A DNA stretch of 48,739 bases from a virus, in the IMG/VR virus record IMGVR_UViG_3300009034_000062, positions 1 through 48,739 of that record. One strand, given 5' to 3'. This document shows, one piece after another, positions 33,915 through 40,391 of the stretch (positions within the stretch are counted from its first letter, which is position 1; the number at the start of each line of letters is the position of its first letter). The notes beneath the pieces were generated by a model that worked only from the letters and a program-made list of their open reading frames with translations, was not told the origin of the DNA and did no database searches. The position numbers were made by a program, and so were the translations under genes.

Positions 33915-34421
33915 CTACAATCTACAAATCTTATCTATTCCGTTATCCCAACCAATGTATACGTCTCCCCCGTTAGGCACAATAGATGGGAAATGCCCGA
34001 TACACATTATAAGCATGGAATGAGAGCTGAAAAAAGCAGGTCTATATAGAATAAGATAATCTATACACTTACCATGAACAGCATTCACCCACGTATCATC
34101 TGCATCCATAACAAACCCCTTAATGGTCTTGTTCTTTAGCGGTTTAGTAATCCTGACTATTTTACTGTGAGGAATATCGTCCAAGCTTTTATGGTTGTTC
34201 AAGTCAGGCAGGTAGTCCTCACCATTAACAAGAGCGACTCTCACCTTATCCTTTTCCCAGTTCAGTTTACCATTGAAAATTGCCTCCTTCGCTATTCTGT
34301 ACAAACCATGAGTACGAAAGTCATCTGGATATTCCACATTCGCACTCGCTGGCTTCAACTTCATCAGAGGCAGAGCCATAGTGACAACCCCCACTGTCCT
34401 CATAAATTCTCTTCTTTTCAT
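33915..34421 (-). CDS. Common phage protein fused to a Tat signal peptide
   Basis: 168 residues. Residues 1-28 look like a twin-arginine signal: KRREFMR, a moderately hydrophobic stretch (TVGVVTMALPLM), and a cleavage-like PASA. The rest follows a widespread phage protein of unknown role: LYRIAKEAIFNGKLNW, VRVALVNGEDYLP, SLDDIP, GFVMDADDTWVNAV, YLILYR, and PNGGDVYIGWDNGIDKICRL. That family normally has no signal peptide. If exported, the folded protein would reach the periplasm or cell surface. GAGGATAAAAC precedes the ATG, and the start overlaps the previous stop (ATGA). Confidence 0.8.
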   Translation of the reverse strand: MKRREFMRTVGVVTMALPLMKLKPASANVEYPDDFRTHGLYRIAKEAIFNGKLNWEKDKVRVALVNGEDYLPDLNNHKSLDDIPHSKIVRITKPLKNKTIKGFVMDADDTWVNAVHGKCIDYLILYRPAFFSSHSMLIMCIGHFPSIVPNGGDVYIGWDNGIDKICRL

Positions 34422-34588
34422 GTTTTATCCTCAATGAACTTAACTGATATAAGCTTACAGTTCTCAGAAAAGTTCTCCTCAATAATCGACTCTTCAAACT
34501 GCTCTCTAATATTATCCAAGAGTTCCTGCCCTTTATAGTCAATTTCATTCTCATCAAAATCAAAATGAAGTACCACTTCAACTTTCAT
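34418..34588 (-). CDS. 56-residue acidic protein
   Basis: Short gene on the minus strand from the ATG at 34588 to TGA at 34418, too short for many gene callers. It overlaps the Tat-signal gene and the upstream gene (both ATGA), with GAGAGGG upstream. It begins MKVEVVLHFDF, is rich in Glu and Asp, and has a helix (LLDNIREQFEESII) and a final strand. Probably a small alpha/beta protein of unknown role. Confidence 0.6.
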   Translation of the reverse strand: MKVEVVLHFDFDENEIDYKGQELLDNIREQFEESIIEENFSENCKLISVKFIEDKT

Positions 34589-34749
34589 TCTTTATCCCTC
34601 TCAAAAACAAACTTTAATTTACCTGGACTCCCCTTAGTCTTCTCAGGCAAAGGAGAATAACCGTACTTAGAAAGGAACCCTATAAGAAGAAAGGATAAAG
34701 TGGGTTTGGCATCCAGGACAGTAATAGTCAATTTTACTTTTCTGCTCAT
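34585..34749 (-). CDS. 54-residue small protein
   Basis: Starts at the ATG at 34749 with GAGGAAGAA upstream (an extension to 34791 has no support and covers the neighbour). Begins MSRKVKLTITVLDAKPTLSF, beta-like, then a glycine-poor helix and a basic end. It is coupled by ATGA overlaps on both sides. Function unknown. Confidence 0.6.
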   Translation of the reverse strand: MSRKVKLTITVLDAKPTLSFLLIGFLSKYGYSPLPEKTKGSPGKLKFVFERDKE

Positions 34750-34925
34750 TTCTTCCTCGGTCTCTCCATAGGTCGATGACAGAACAAACAAATAAAACGT
34801 CCTGTCCCAACTCCATCCTTCCCTATCTCTATCGGGTAGCAGTCCTTGTCCCCTCTAGTAGGAAAAGTACAATAGACCTTAGATGGAGGCTTAGAAGGAC
34901 TAATTCCAGGGTAGTTAGCCATCAT
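34746..34925 (-). CDS. 59-residue zinc-ribbon-like protein
   Basis: Begins with two adjacent ATG codons (34925 and 34922), overlapping the previous stop, and ends in an ATGA overlap. Cys18, Cys28 and the pair in FICLFCHRP suggest one zinc ion. The proline-rich front (YPGISPSKPPSK) is likely disordered. No match by eye; one of several zinc-ribbon miniproteins in this region. Confidence 0.6.
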   Translation of the reverse strand: MMANYPGISPSKPPSKVYCTFPTRGDKDCYPIEIGKDGVGTGRFICLFCHRPMERPRKK

Positions 34926-35098
34926 TCTTCCTCTTCGTCTGCTTCAAACCATACATTTCCGCCAGTGTCAATACTCTCGACGGTGCCCTCCCACATACAT
35001 GGAAAGTTAGTACAGCTTACTAAATCCCCTACAAAGACTTCCTCATTAAGTTCGATAATATTGTCACACTCTGGACATACCGCAGTTTGTTCAGGCAT
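34922..35098 (-). CDS. 58-residue LysW-like zinc-ribbon protein
   Basis: Start ATG at 35098 with GGAGGAAATA upstream. The sequence ALVCPECD-type front (TAVCPECDNIIELNEEVFVG) and SCTNFPC, with an acidic C-terminal end EADEEEE, resembles LysW/ArgW carrier proteins in size, zinc site and acidic tail. LysW ends in EDWGE; the last residues here are different, so carrier function is unproven. No lysine biosynthesis gene is near. Confidence 0.6.
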   Translation of the reverse strand: MPEQTAVCPECDNIIELNEEVFVGDLVSCTNFPCMWEGTVESIDTGGNVWFEADEEEE

Positions 35099-35109
35099 TA
35101 TTTCCTCCT

Positions 35110-35499
35110 TTATACTAATTCAAACTCTACAAAAATGCTCTTAATAAAAGCCTTGCATTCTTCTATCGTATGTGGCTCCGCTCCCCACCCGAATAATTCC
35201 GTAGCCTTTTCATCTATCCGTGACTGTTCCACCTGTCTCGATTCTTTCAATGTGTTTGCAAAGTTTTTAAGCATTCCATATAGCCAGCCAAGACTCGCAT
35301 GTTCACCCCATTCAGGCTTCCAGTTCATCTTCAGCCACTCTTCTATGAACTTATCTGTTATTTTGGACTTGACAATAAAGCTCTTCCATAGTTGCTCTTT
35401 TATTTGCTGGCGAGCTTCTTCCATACCCTCAGAAGAACTAACCGCATCAAAGGCGGTGTCTAACTTCACTATAAGCTCTTGTTCGGTAAGATTACTCAT
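35110..35499 (-). CDS. Helical protein of unknown role
   Basis: 129 residues from the ATG at 35499 (AAGGAG before it). Mostly helical, acidic front (MSNLTEQELIVKLDTAFDAV), Trp-rich centre (EEWLKMNWKPEWG), and Glu/Lys helices. It overlaps the repeat-containing gene by 8 bases. Function unknown. Confidence 0.65.
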   Translation of the reverse strand: MSNLTEQELIVKLDTAFDAVSSSEGMEEARQQIKEQLWKSFIVKSKITDKFIEEWLKMNWKPEWGEHASLGWLYGMLKNFANTLKESRQVEQSRIDEKATELFGWGAEPHTIEECKAFIKSIFVEFELV

Positions 35500-35707
35500 G
35501 TTTCTTCTCCTTTTCACGTTTTATTTTCAAACGGTAAGCTCTTTGCTGAGATACCCGTTTATCCCGATTCTTTAAATAGTTCGCCCTCTTAGAAGCCTTA
35601 CGGGACTCTTTTGTCCTCAAATAATACTCTCTCTGGTAAGCTGCTAGTTTATCCCGATTCTCAGCACGATACTTCTTCTGATAAGCCGACAGCTTACTAG
35701 ACTTCAT
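35492..35707 (-). CDS. Very basic repeat protein
   Basis: 71 residues, rich in Lys, Arg and Tyr. A ~17-residue unit repeats: LSAYQKKYRAENRDKL, LAAYQREYYLRTKES, and YLKNRDKRVSQQRAYR. This pattern occurs at the front of some phage HNH proteins and free-standing small proteins and is probably nucleic-acid binding. GTGAAGGG precedes the ATG. It overlaps both neighbours. Confidence 0.6.
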   Translation of the reverse strand: MKSSKLSAYQKKYRAENRDKLAAYQREYYLRTKESRKASKRANYLKNRDKRVSQQRAYRLKIKREKEKKHE

Positions 35708-36108
35708 CCCTTCACCAGAAAACGCTTCAGAACTCTCCGTACAGTAGCAATCATCAAATCCTGGTGGTCTACAGTAAGCCTATCCCAGGGCACTTGTGAC
35801 CTCTTCTGTGTTTTATGCTTAAACGATGGAGCGAGCTCCTCATAAACCTCATGGAACTGCTTAGCGATTATCTTCTCTTCAAGCTCACCAAAATTATCTG
35901 CTCGGTCTCTCAGCAAGCCTACTTTTTTCTCTAAGGCATCCAACTCTCTCATCAATAAAGCACAGAAACTACGCTCGCTGATTGTCTTGTTAGCCCACTG
36001 ACCAAAGAGCTCCCGACACGTCACAGCCTGCTTTACAATACCATCCAGAATCTCAAGCTTTAAGTCGATGATACGCATCCGTTTGTCTTTCTTCTTAATT
36101 CTTATCAT
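35704..36108 (-). CDS. Helical basic protein of unknown role
   Basis: 134 residues, helical throughout, with LKLEILDGIVKQAVTCRELF, ALEKKVGLLRDRADNF and a basic C-terminus. GGAGGAGAG lies before the ATG. It overlaps the small membrane protein gene by 14 bases. Unknown function; a structural or regulatory role is equally possible. Confidence 0.65.
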   Translation of the reverse strand: MIRIKKKDKRMRIIDLKLEILDGIVKQAVTCRELFGQWANKTISERSFCALLMRELDALEKKVGLLRDRADNFGELEEKIIAKQFHEVYEELAPSFKHKTQKRSQVPWDRLTVDHQDLMIATVRRVLKRFLVKG

Positions 36109-36373
36109 CTCTCCTCCTTCCCTTTAGAATAAAAGCTATGATAACTGTTATTATCGGAGACAGGTTAGCTAGTATCTTCACCCAATCTCCTACTTCCTCT
36201 TTAAACTGATAATATGTAGCCCCTCCATCTGCATCTCTTCCTGCTTCAACCAAATCTGCCTCTGAAATTGTCTGAGGAATCTGAGGCACAATCACAGGTC
36301 TGACGAACAGAAAGAAGGTCAACCCCATAGCAAAGATTATCAATGCCCAGGACAATGCTGTTCGTATATTCAT
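36095..36373 (-). CDS. Two-segment membrane protein, holin candidate
   Basis: 92 residues. Hydrophobic segments at ~8-26 (SWALIIFAMGLTFFLFV) and ~68-85 (ILANLSPIITVIIAFIL), short charged C-terminus (KGRRRDDKN), typical of class II-type holins in size and layout. The neighbours 36370-36864 (signal peptide) and 36876-37019 (one membrane segment) fit a membrane-active cluster. No endolysin is adjacent, so holin is only a candidate. Confidence 0.55.
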   Translation of the reverse strand: MNIRTALSWALIIFAMGLTFFLFVRPVIVPQIPQTISEADLVEAGRDADGGATYYQFKEEVGDWVKILANLSPIITVIIAFILKGRRRDDKN

Positions 36374-36864
36374 CTTAAAAACTCCACTACCTGCCTCAAG
36401 TCCTGCCTCTCTTCTGGGTGCAGTCCAATTTGATTACCATCAATCTTGATAAGCAGGTTTTCGGCATTAGCCATCCTTAGAAGCAGATGGAATGACACAT
36501 AGACTCGTATTCTCTCCATCGCCAGTTTTCTTTGTTCCCTCTGAACCTGCGGATGGGCATCCAAAACGTGCTTCTCCTCATTAGTCCAAATTTGAACCTC
36601 CCGACAATCCGTTAGCCTTATTTCCCGATTCAACGAAATCCAGGACAGTTCAATCTCTACTTGGTCAGGGGAGGGGGCAATTCGACCCTCATGCCTCACC
36701 TCAATAACAAGCCTGGGCTGTTTCCAGGGGTTTAGCTTCATAGGCTGTTCTGGATTCGTATTGATAAATGTCATATTCGACTTTTCATCATAATTCTTCC
36801 AGACCTCAGCCGTCCCAACGACCCACATAGATAAAACTCCAATCAATATAAAAATCTTCCTCAT
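36370..36864 (-). CDS. Exported protein of unknown role
   Basis: 164 residues from the ATG at 36864 (GAGGAGG upstream; the longer upstream frame is the shadow of the neighbour's region). It has a short hydrophobic N-terminus (KIFILIGVLSMWVVGTAEVW), probable signal peptide, then beta-rich sequence (PRLVIEVRHEGRIA, VEIELSWISLNREIRL) and a helical C-terminal part. It is coupled to the holin candidate (ATGA). A periplasmic spanin-like function is not supported by motif. Confidence 0.6.
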   Translation of the reverse strand: MRKIFILIGVLSMWVVGTAEVWKNYDEKSNMTFINTNPEQPMKLNPWKQPRLVIEVRHEGRIAPSPDQVEIELSWISLNREIRLTDCREVQIWTNEEKHVLDAHPQVQREQRKLAMERIRVYVSFHLLLRMANAENLLIKIDGNQIGLHPEERQDLRQVVEFLR

Positions 36865-36875
36865 CACTTTCCTCC

Positions 36876-37019
36876 TCAATAAAGTCCTGAATCCCAATAC
36901 CTCTCCCAATTGCAAGTCTTCAGGCTCCAAAGAACTCCTCCAATAAGACAAGCAATTAGGAACCATTTAATAATGGAGTAAAGACAACCAAAGTCATTCT
37001 TAAATTCCTCCCAGCTCAT
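36876..37019 (-). CDS. 47-residue single-pass membrane protein
   Basis: Short gene with GGAGAGTGAG before the ATG at 37019. It begins MSWEEFKNDFGCLYSIIKWF and has one hydrophobic segment, IIKWFLIACLIGGVLWSL, with Cys residues flanking it. It ends at TGA 36876. It stands between the exported protein gene and the 37021 gene with no spare room, which supports coding. Function unknown. Confidence 0.6.
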   Translation of the reverse strand: MSWEEFKNDFGCLYSIIKWFLIACLIGGVLWSLKTCNWERYWDSGLY

Positions 37020-37020
37020 C

Positions 37021-37533
37021 TCACTCTCCACTATAACCTACATCCTGAATCGCCTGGAGTATCTCCTCGTATCGCTCCTGTTTCTCTTCTTCCGTGAGCT
37101 CTTCATCAATCTCAAGGTCAATATCTTCCAACTCACCAATCATCTCTTCGACTGAATCATACCGACCTTGTAGGAGTTCTCCAGTGGGAGCATCCTGTAG
37201 CGATTCTGGCATGTTGTCTCGCTTCTCTTCTGTTTCATCTCTAAGCTCCTCAAGCTGACCCTTAATACTATCAATAACATTCTGAGCATCCTCTTTAATA
37301 GCTTCGATGGTTAAGGCTGCCATATCATCTTCAATCCCGTAGAGAGTAGCCATGAAGTCCGAAGAAGTCATCTGACTTCTTGTGGGCTTACACGCCAAAC
37401 AAAGCGGGCGAAGCTTCTGAAATCGGGTCTTAGAGAACCTGTAGTACTCATCTCCTACCTGGATAGGACTTCCGCACACAGAGTTGGAGCAGAAGTACAC
37501 CTTCCTAGCTTTTTGTCTTTTTAAAGTACTCAT
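37021..37533 (-). CDS. Conserved phage zinc and coiled-coil protein
   Basis: 170 residues. The N-terminal ~50 residues hold a zinc site (FCSNSVCGSP and LCLACK), followed by MTSSDFMATLYGIEDDMAAL, and a long acidic coiled-coil rest (EELRDETEEKRDNMPESLQ, ELLQGRYDSVEEMIGELE). This arrangement, including NMPESLQ, is a common phage protein of unknown function. The stop is 1 base before the next start, and the ATG overlaps the NUDIX stop. Confidence 0.7.
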   Translation of the reverse strand: MSTLKRQKARKVYFCSNSVCGSPIQVGDEYYRFSKTRFQKLRPLCLACKPTRSQMTSSDFMATLYGIEDDMAALTIEAIKEDAQNVIDSIKGQLEELRDETEEKRDNMPESLQDAPTGELLQGRYDSVEEMIGELEDIDLEIDEELTEEEKQERYEEILQAIQDVGYSGE

Positions 37534-37967
37534 TGTGGGAATACTCCTTCAAACCTCACTGGTCTCTTCACCCCGTCATCAAAACACAAAGGGATAAGCC
37601 AGTAGAGATTCTTTACTAAATTATTTGGTAAATCCTTTACAGGAAATTTCATCACCGACTCGTCTGTCACTGTCCTCGCCTCAGCAAACTGGCGGGCATT
37701 GCCTAACCCATATAGAAAATAACAGATACACTCATTGTAATCGCCATCCAAGCCTTTAAATATAGCAAACATATTCCAGGCTTCAAAGAAGACTCCTGCC
37801 TCCTCCTGGAACTCTCTGGTCATAGCCTCATAAGCACTTTCTCCATCTTTAATACGACCTCCCACACCGTTCAGCAAACCCTCCTGCCAGTGCGGGCGAT
37901 TCTTCTTAAGGAGCACCACATTCTCCCCCTTTAAGTCGAAGAGGAACCCAACCACCCAAGTCTTCAT
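37530..37967 (-). CDS. NUDIX hydrolase
   Basis: 145 residues. The complete NUDIX box GxxxxxEx7REUxEExGU is seen at ~37-59 (GGRIKDGESAYEAMTREFQEEAGVF), preceded by LLNGV and by the usual first strand (WVVGFLF). It could remove oxidised or unwanted dNTPs, or act on capped RNA. AAGGGAGGAACAAT lies before the ATG. The start overlaps the 55-codon upstream gene (ATGA). Confidence 0.85.
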   Translation of the reverse strand: MKTWVVGFLFDLKGENVVLLKKNRPHWQEGLLNGVGGRIKDGESAYEAMTREFQEEAGVFFEAWNMFAIFKGLDGDYNECICYFLYGLGNARQFAEARTVTDESVMKFPVKDLPNNLVKNLYWLIPLCFDDGVKRPVRFEGVFPQ

Positions 37968-38131
37968 ATTGTTCCTCCCTTCGGCTCGTTATCAATAACC
38001 ACTCCGAAGATTCGTATGCCCCACTCTCGCTCACCCCACTTATTCACGCTCCAGTAACCTGTAAGAAGCCATTTGAAGAACCCATCACCTAAACGCCTGC
38101 ATTCTTTTCTTGAATGATATTTTATGCTCAT
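37964..38131 (-). CDS. 55-residue protein
   Basis: Short gene from ATG 38131 (GGAGAGATGTC before it) to TGA 37964, overlapping both neighbours by ATGA. It begins MSIKYHSRKECRRLGDGFFK and is rich in Trp (WLLTGYWSVNKWG, EREWG). Probably a small beta protein. Function unknown. Confidence 0.6.
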   Translation of the reverse strand: MSIKYHSRKECRRLGDGFFKWLLTGYWSVNKWGEREWGIRIFGVVIDNEPKGGTI

Positions 38132-38316
38132 GACATCTCTCCAGACAACCCCAACAATTTCACCCGTACCACTTTCATTTTTATCCCTCCTCTATTCTCA
38201 AGAACTCTGCGGACTTTCTCTTCTATAATCTTTTCAATCCCCTCATTGGTTTTTACTTCTCCCCCTTCCACAATTACGTCCAAATCTAAAATGACCATTG
38301 CTGCGTATTCCATCAT
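38128..38316 (-). CDS. 62-residue small protein
   Basis: Begins MMEYAAMVILDLDVIVEG, beta-alpha layout with a basic end (GIKMKVVRVKLL). It overlaps its neighbours by ATGA on both sides. GGAGAATAA precedes the ATG. Function unknown. Confidence 0.6.
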   Translation of the reverse strand: MMEYAAMVILDLDVIVEGGEVKTNEGIEKIIEEKVRRVLENRGGIKMKVVRVKLLGLSGEMS

Positions 38317-38429
38317 TTATTCTCCTTTGGACAAATCTTATGAACCCAAATATTCTTAACCTTCTTTCTGTTTTTCTTCTTAACCCTCCGCTTGAGCCCA
38401 CGCTTTATACATCTAGGACAAATGCTCAT
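38313..38429 (-). CDS. 38-residue basic zinc-knuckle-like protein
   Basis: Tiny gene from ATG 38429 to TGA 38313 with ATGA overlaps on both sides and GGAG upstream. CPRC near the start, a very basic centre (KRGLKRRVKKKNRKKVKN) and a Cys near the end suggest a small nucleic-acid-binding protein. Confidence 0.55.
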   Translation of the reverse strand: MSICPRCIKRGLKRRVKKKNRKKVKNIWVHKICPKENK

Positions 38430-38632
38430 TTCTTCTCCACTTCAAACACCTTTATCGACACAGTAAAATACATCCGTCTTTTACAGTTAGAGCACTCAGC
38501 AGGCATGTCCTTGTACACGCCTATAATAAAGTCCCAGGGCAAAAATTCCACCCCACACGCACATCTTGTAAGAGGCAGACACTCATCATCATTAAGCTGG
38601 AACTTTACTTCATCTGTTATGTCTTTATCCAT
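38426..38632 (-). CDS. Zinc-ribbon protein
   Basis: 68 residues from ATG 38632 (GGAG 8 bases upstream). Cys positions LPLTRCACG and ECSNCK form a likely zinc ribbon. Acidic front and beta-like end (MYFTVSIKVFEVEKK). Unknown role. Confidence 0.6.
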   Translation of the reverse strand: MDKDITDEVKFQLNDDECLPLTRCACGVEFLPWDFIIGVYKDMPAECSNCKRRMYFTVSIKVFEVEKK

Positions 38633-38637
38633 ATCTC

Positions 38638-38802
38638 TCACTCCAATGCCAAATAATAAGTCTGCCCGCAGAACTCACATGTAAAAGCTCTCAGCATCAA
38701 GGTAGTAACTTCAGAGTTGAATACTTCATCCCACTCATGGAACTCAAGAAGAGAACCAGGAAGCAGATGCATCTTACAACAGGAATAGTCTTTAACTTTC
38801 AT
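38638..38802 (-). CDS. Zinc-ribbon protein
   Basis: 54 residues from ATG 38802, which follows the neighbour's TAG closely; a longer form to 38826 is in frame. Cys pairs YSCCKM and FTCEFCGQTY. Unknown role; one of the miniprotein array. Confidence 0.55.
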   Translation of the reverse strand: MKVKDYSCCKMHLLPGSLLEFHEWDEVFNSEVTTLMLRAFTCEFCGQTYYLALE

Positions 38803-38806
38803 CTCT

Positions 38807-39016
38807 CTAATAATCCCACCAGTCATCTATCATTTCTTTCAAGAGCTCCGTGAGAAGAACCTCTTCGCAGGCACAACCAAAAGCTTTGCCCAATTTGGTA
38901 ATTTTATCTCCGAACTCGCCTTTCCATTTTCTAGCCATCTCATAGTAGTATTCTTTTCTCCACAACATCTCCAATCTTAAGCCGTACATAAAGCCTAACA
39001 ATTCTTTAATGTTCAT
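38807..39016 (-). CDS. Helical small protein
   Basis: About 69 residues from ATG 39016. Helical (NIKELLGFMYGLRLEMLW) with a Cys pair (FGCACEE) and acidic end (DDWWDY). It overlaps the preceding gene by 11 bases; GGAG is close to the ATG, so the exact start is uncertain. Unknown role. Confidence 0.5.
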   Translation of the reverse strand: MNIKELLGFMYGLRLEMLWRKEYYYEMARKWKGEFGDKITKLGKAFGCACEEVLLTELLKEMIDDWWDY

Positions 39017-39173
39017 TCTCTCCAATAAGCTCCACAAATTCTGGATAACACTCATGACAGAATGCAATGAAATGTGTGCACAGGTGGTCTAGCCAGATGA
39101 CTGTTCTCGGACAGCCTACTTCTCCACACTCATTACATTCCAGGGCTTCATCCAGAATCTTTTCTATTTTCAT
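39006..39173 (-). CDS. Cys/His-rich zinc protein
   Basis: 55 residues from ATG 39173, with GAGGTGTT upstream. CNECGEVGC, LCTHFIAFCHEC gives two probable zinc sites. A longer frame upstream lacks a site. Function unknown. Confidence 0.55.
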   Translation of the reverse strand: MKIEKILDEALECNECGEVGCPRTVIWLDHLCTHFIAFCHECYPEFVELIGENEH

Positions 39174-39418
39174 AACACCTCTACTCCTGCCTCCTTGAGC
39201 ATCTCTCTTAGAAGATTCGACAGTTGCCCAGGATGTTGTCCTACCTGGAATTCTTTGAACTTTAACCACCACTTTTGTATAAACGACTCTGGAACTTTTA
39301 AAAATCTATCTTCATTCGGAGTCTGCTCATCGTGAACGCAATATTTTCCCCCATGATATAAACACTCTTCTTGCTCTTGGTTCCAGTAGCTACAAGAACA
39401 ATCTTTCTTTATGCTCAT
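39170..39418 (-). CDS. Cys-rich small protein
   Basis: 82 residues; CSCSYWNQEQEECLYHGGKYC holds four Cys and a His in 20 residues, then a helical C-terminal half (FIQKWWLKFKEFQ, LSNLLREMLKEAG). ATGA overlaps with both neighbours. Probable zinc binder of unknown role. Confidence 0.6.
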   Translation of the reverse strand: MSIKKDCSCSYWNQEQEECLYHGGKYCVHDEQTPNEDRFLKVPESFIQKWWLKFKEFQVGQHPGQLSNLLREMLKEAGVEVL

Positions 39419-39657
39419 TCAAATTCCTCCCTTGTTTTCTTCTCTTCAAAAGTTCGTGCAACATGCTCTTTCACAAAGAAGGTTCTGTCGCATGTTTGAC
39501 AAGTAAACTCCTGGGGTGCCTCCTCCCCATGATATGTTATAAGCCCTTCGAATATCTCCGAGTCAGAATCCAAACTATGTGATTCCTCACAATAAGGACA
39601 GACAATACTCCGTTGTCTTCTAAATTCTTCCACAAGTTTGTCAATCTCTTTACTCAT
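39415..39657 (-). CDS. Zinc-ribbon protein with charged ends
   Basis: 80 residues: helical start (KEIDKLVEEFRRQRS), CPYCEE ... CQTCDRTFF zinc ribbon, and a charged helix at the end. Typical small adaptor-like layout. GGAGAGGG precedes the ATG. Behind it a 90-base gap (39658-39747) holds nothing I can name. Confidence 0.6.
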   Translation of the reverse strand: MSKEIDKLVEEFRRQRSIVCPYCEESHSLDSDSEIFEGLITYHGEEAPQEFTCQTCDRTFFVKEHVARTFEEKKTREEFE

Positions 39658-39747
39658 ACCCTCTCCCCTTACTGTAGTACTGCTCTGCTGACAGACAACG
39701 GTTAATATACCCGCCAGCGAGCAAGTAAGAAATGGGAAATATCCATA

Positions 39748-40104
39748 TCAGCGTTTCTCCCTCAATTCTTTAGCCTCAAGAATTTTTGCTACCCCTTCTC
39801 GTTCCAATCTATCGGCTTTTTCTTCTCTTTCTTTTTTATCTTCCTCCTCCTGTTCAAGACGCTCCTTACTCTTCTTCATTTTCTTTCTAGGAATCAATTT
39901 ATATAAAAATTCTCCTCTACCATGAGAATACTTCTTATCATATTTATGACACCCAGGCTGTCCATTACAGGGCTCATTGCTCAAGCCATGATACCCTAAA
40001 CTTATGCCTTTCGCACACTTATAAGTTCGAGACCGCCCGTACAAACCAACAAGATAGATATGAATCAGACAGTGCTCACAAACTTCATCCATATAATACA
40101 TCAT
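39748..40104 (-). CDS. Zinc-binding front with coiled-coil tail
   Basis: 118 residues. Cys/His-rich front (VCEHCLIHI, KCAKG, EPCNGQPGCHKYDK) followed from residue ~70 by a charged coiled coil (KKMKKSKERLEQEEEDKKER). The ATG overlaps the previous stop (TAATG). The N-terminal part resembles phage 'PCNGQ..CH' small proteins that may bind iron or zinc. Unknown role. Confidence 0.6.
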   Translation of the reverse strand: MMYYMDEVCEHCLIHIYLVGLYGRSRTYKCAKGISLGYHGLSNEPCNGQPGCHKYDKKYSHGRGEFLYKLIPRKKMKKSKERLEQEEEDKKEREEKADRLEREGVAKILEAKELREKR

Positions 40105-40391
40105 TAATTCTCTGTCTCATCTAGATAGTTAGGAAAAGTGATGCCTGGGAGCTTTTCTGCACTGAGAATCTCAAACTCAGCCCACAAGCCTTCCGTCACT
40201 TCTGGACAAGGTTCTCCTTTAGCCAAACATTTAATAGCCATCATCCTGAAATTCATCGCTCCACCAAAAAGACAGGCTCGCTTAATATATCCAATACATG
40301 CATAGCACATCAAATCGCAGAAGGGTTTATTGCCAAGAAAGCCTATCATCGGTTTACCAGTACAACAGTGCAAGGTACATACTCCCTGCAT
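40104..40391 (-). CDS. Cys-rich protein, possible Fe-S or zinc site
   Basis: 95 residues. Eight or more Cys in the first half: CTLHCC, FCDLMCYACIG, and RACLFGG, plus AIKCL and EPCPE. The density suggests a metal cluster. ATG 40391 has GGAGAGCCC upstream. It overlaps the delta-like gene by 38 bases. Function unknown. Confidence 0.55.
   Translation of the reverse strand: MQGVCTLHCCTGKPMIGFLGNKPFCDLMCYACIGYIKRACLFGGAMNFRMMAIKCLAKGEPCPEVTEGLWAEFEILSAEKLPGITFPNYLDETEN

Noticed and set aside
34321-34581. Minus-strand frame of 86 codons
   Set aside because: Shadow of the Tat-signal gene; the 56-codon frame 34418-34588 has a proper site and ATGA overlaps.
39658-39747. A small gene in the 90-base gap
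   Set aside because: The only ATG frame is 14 codons without ribosome binding site.
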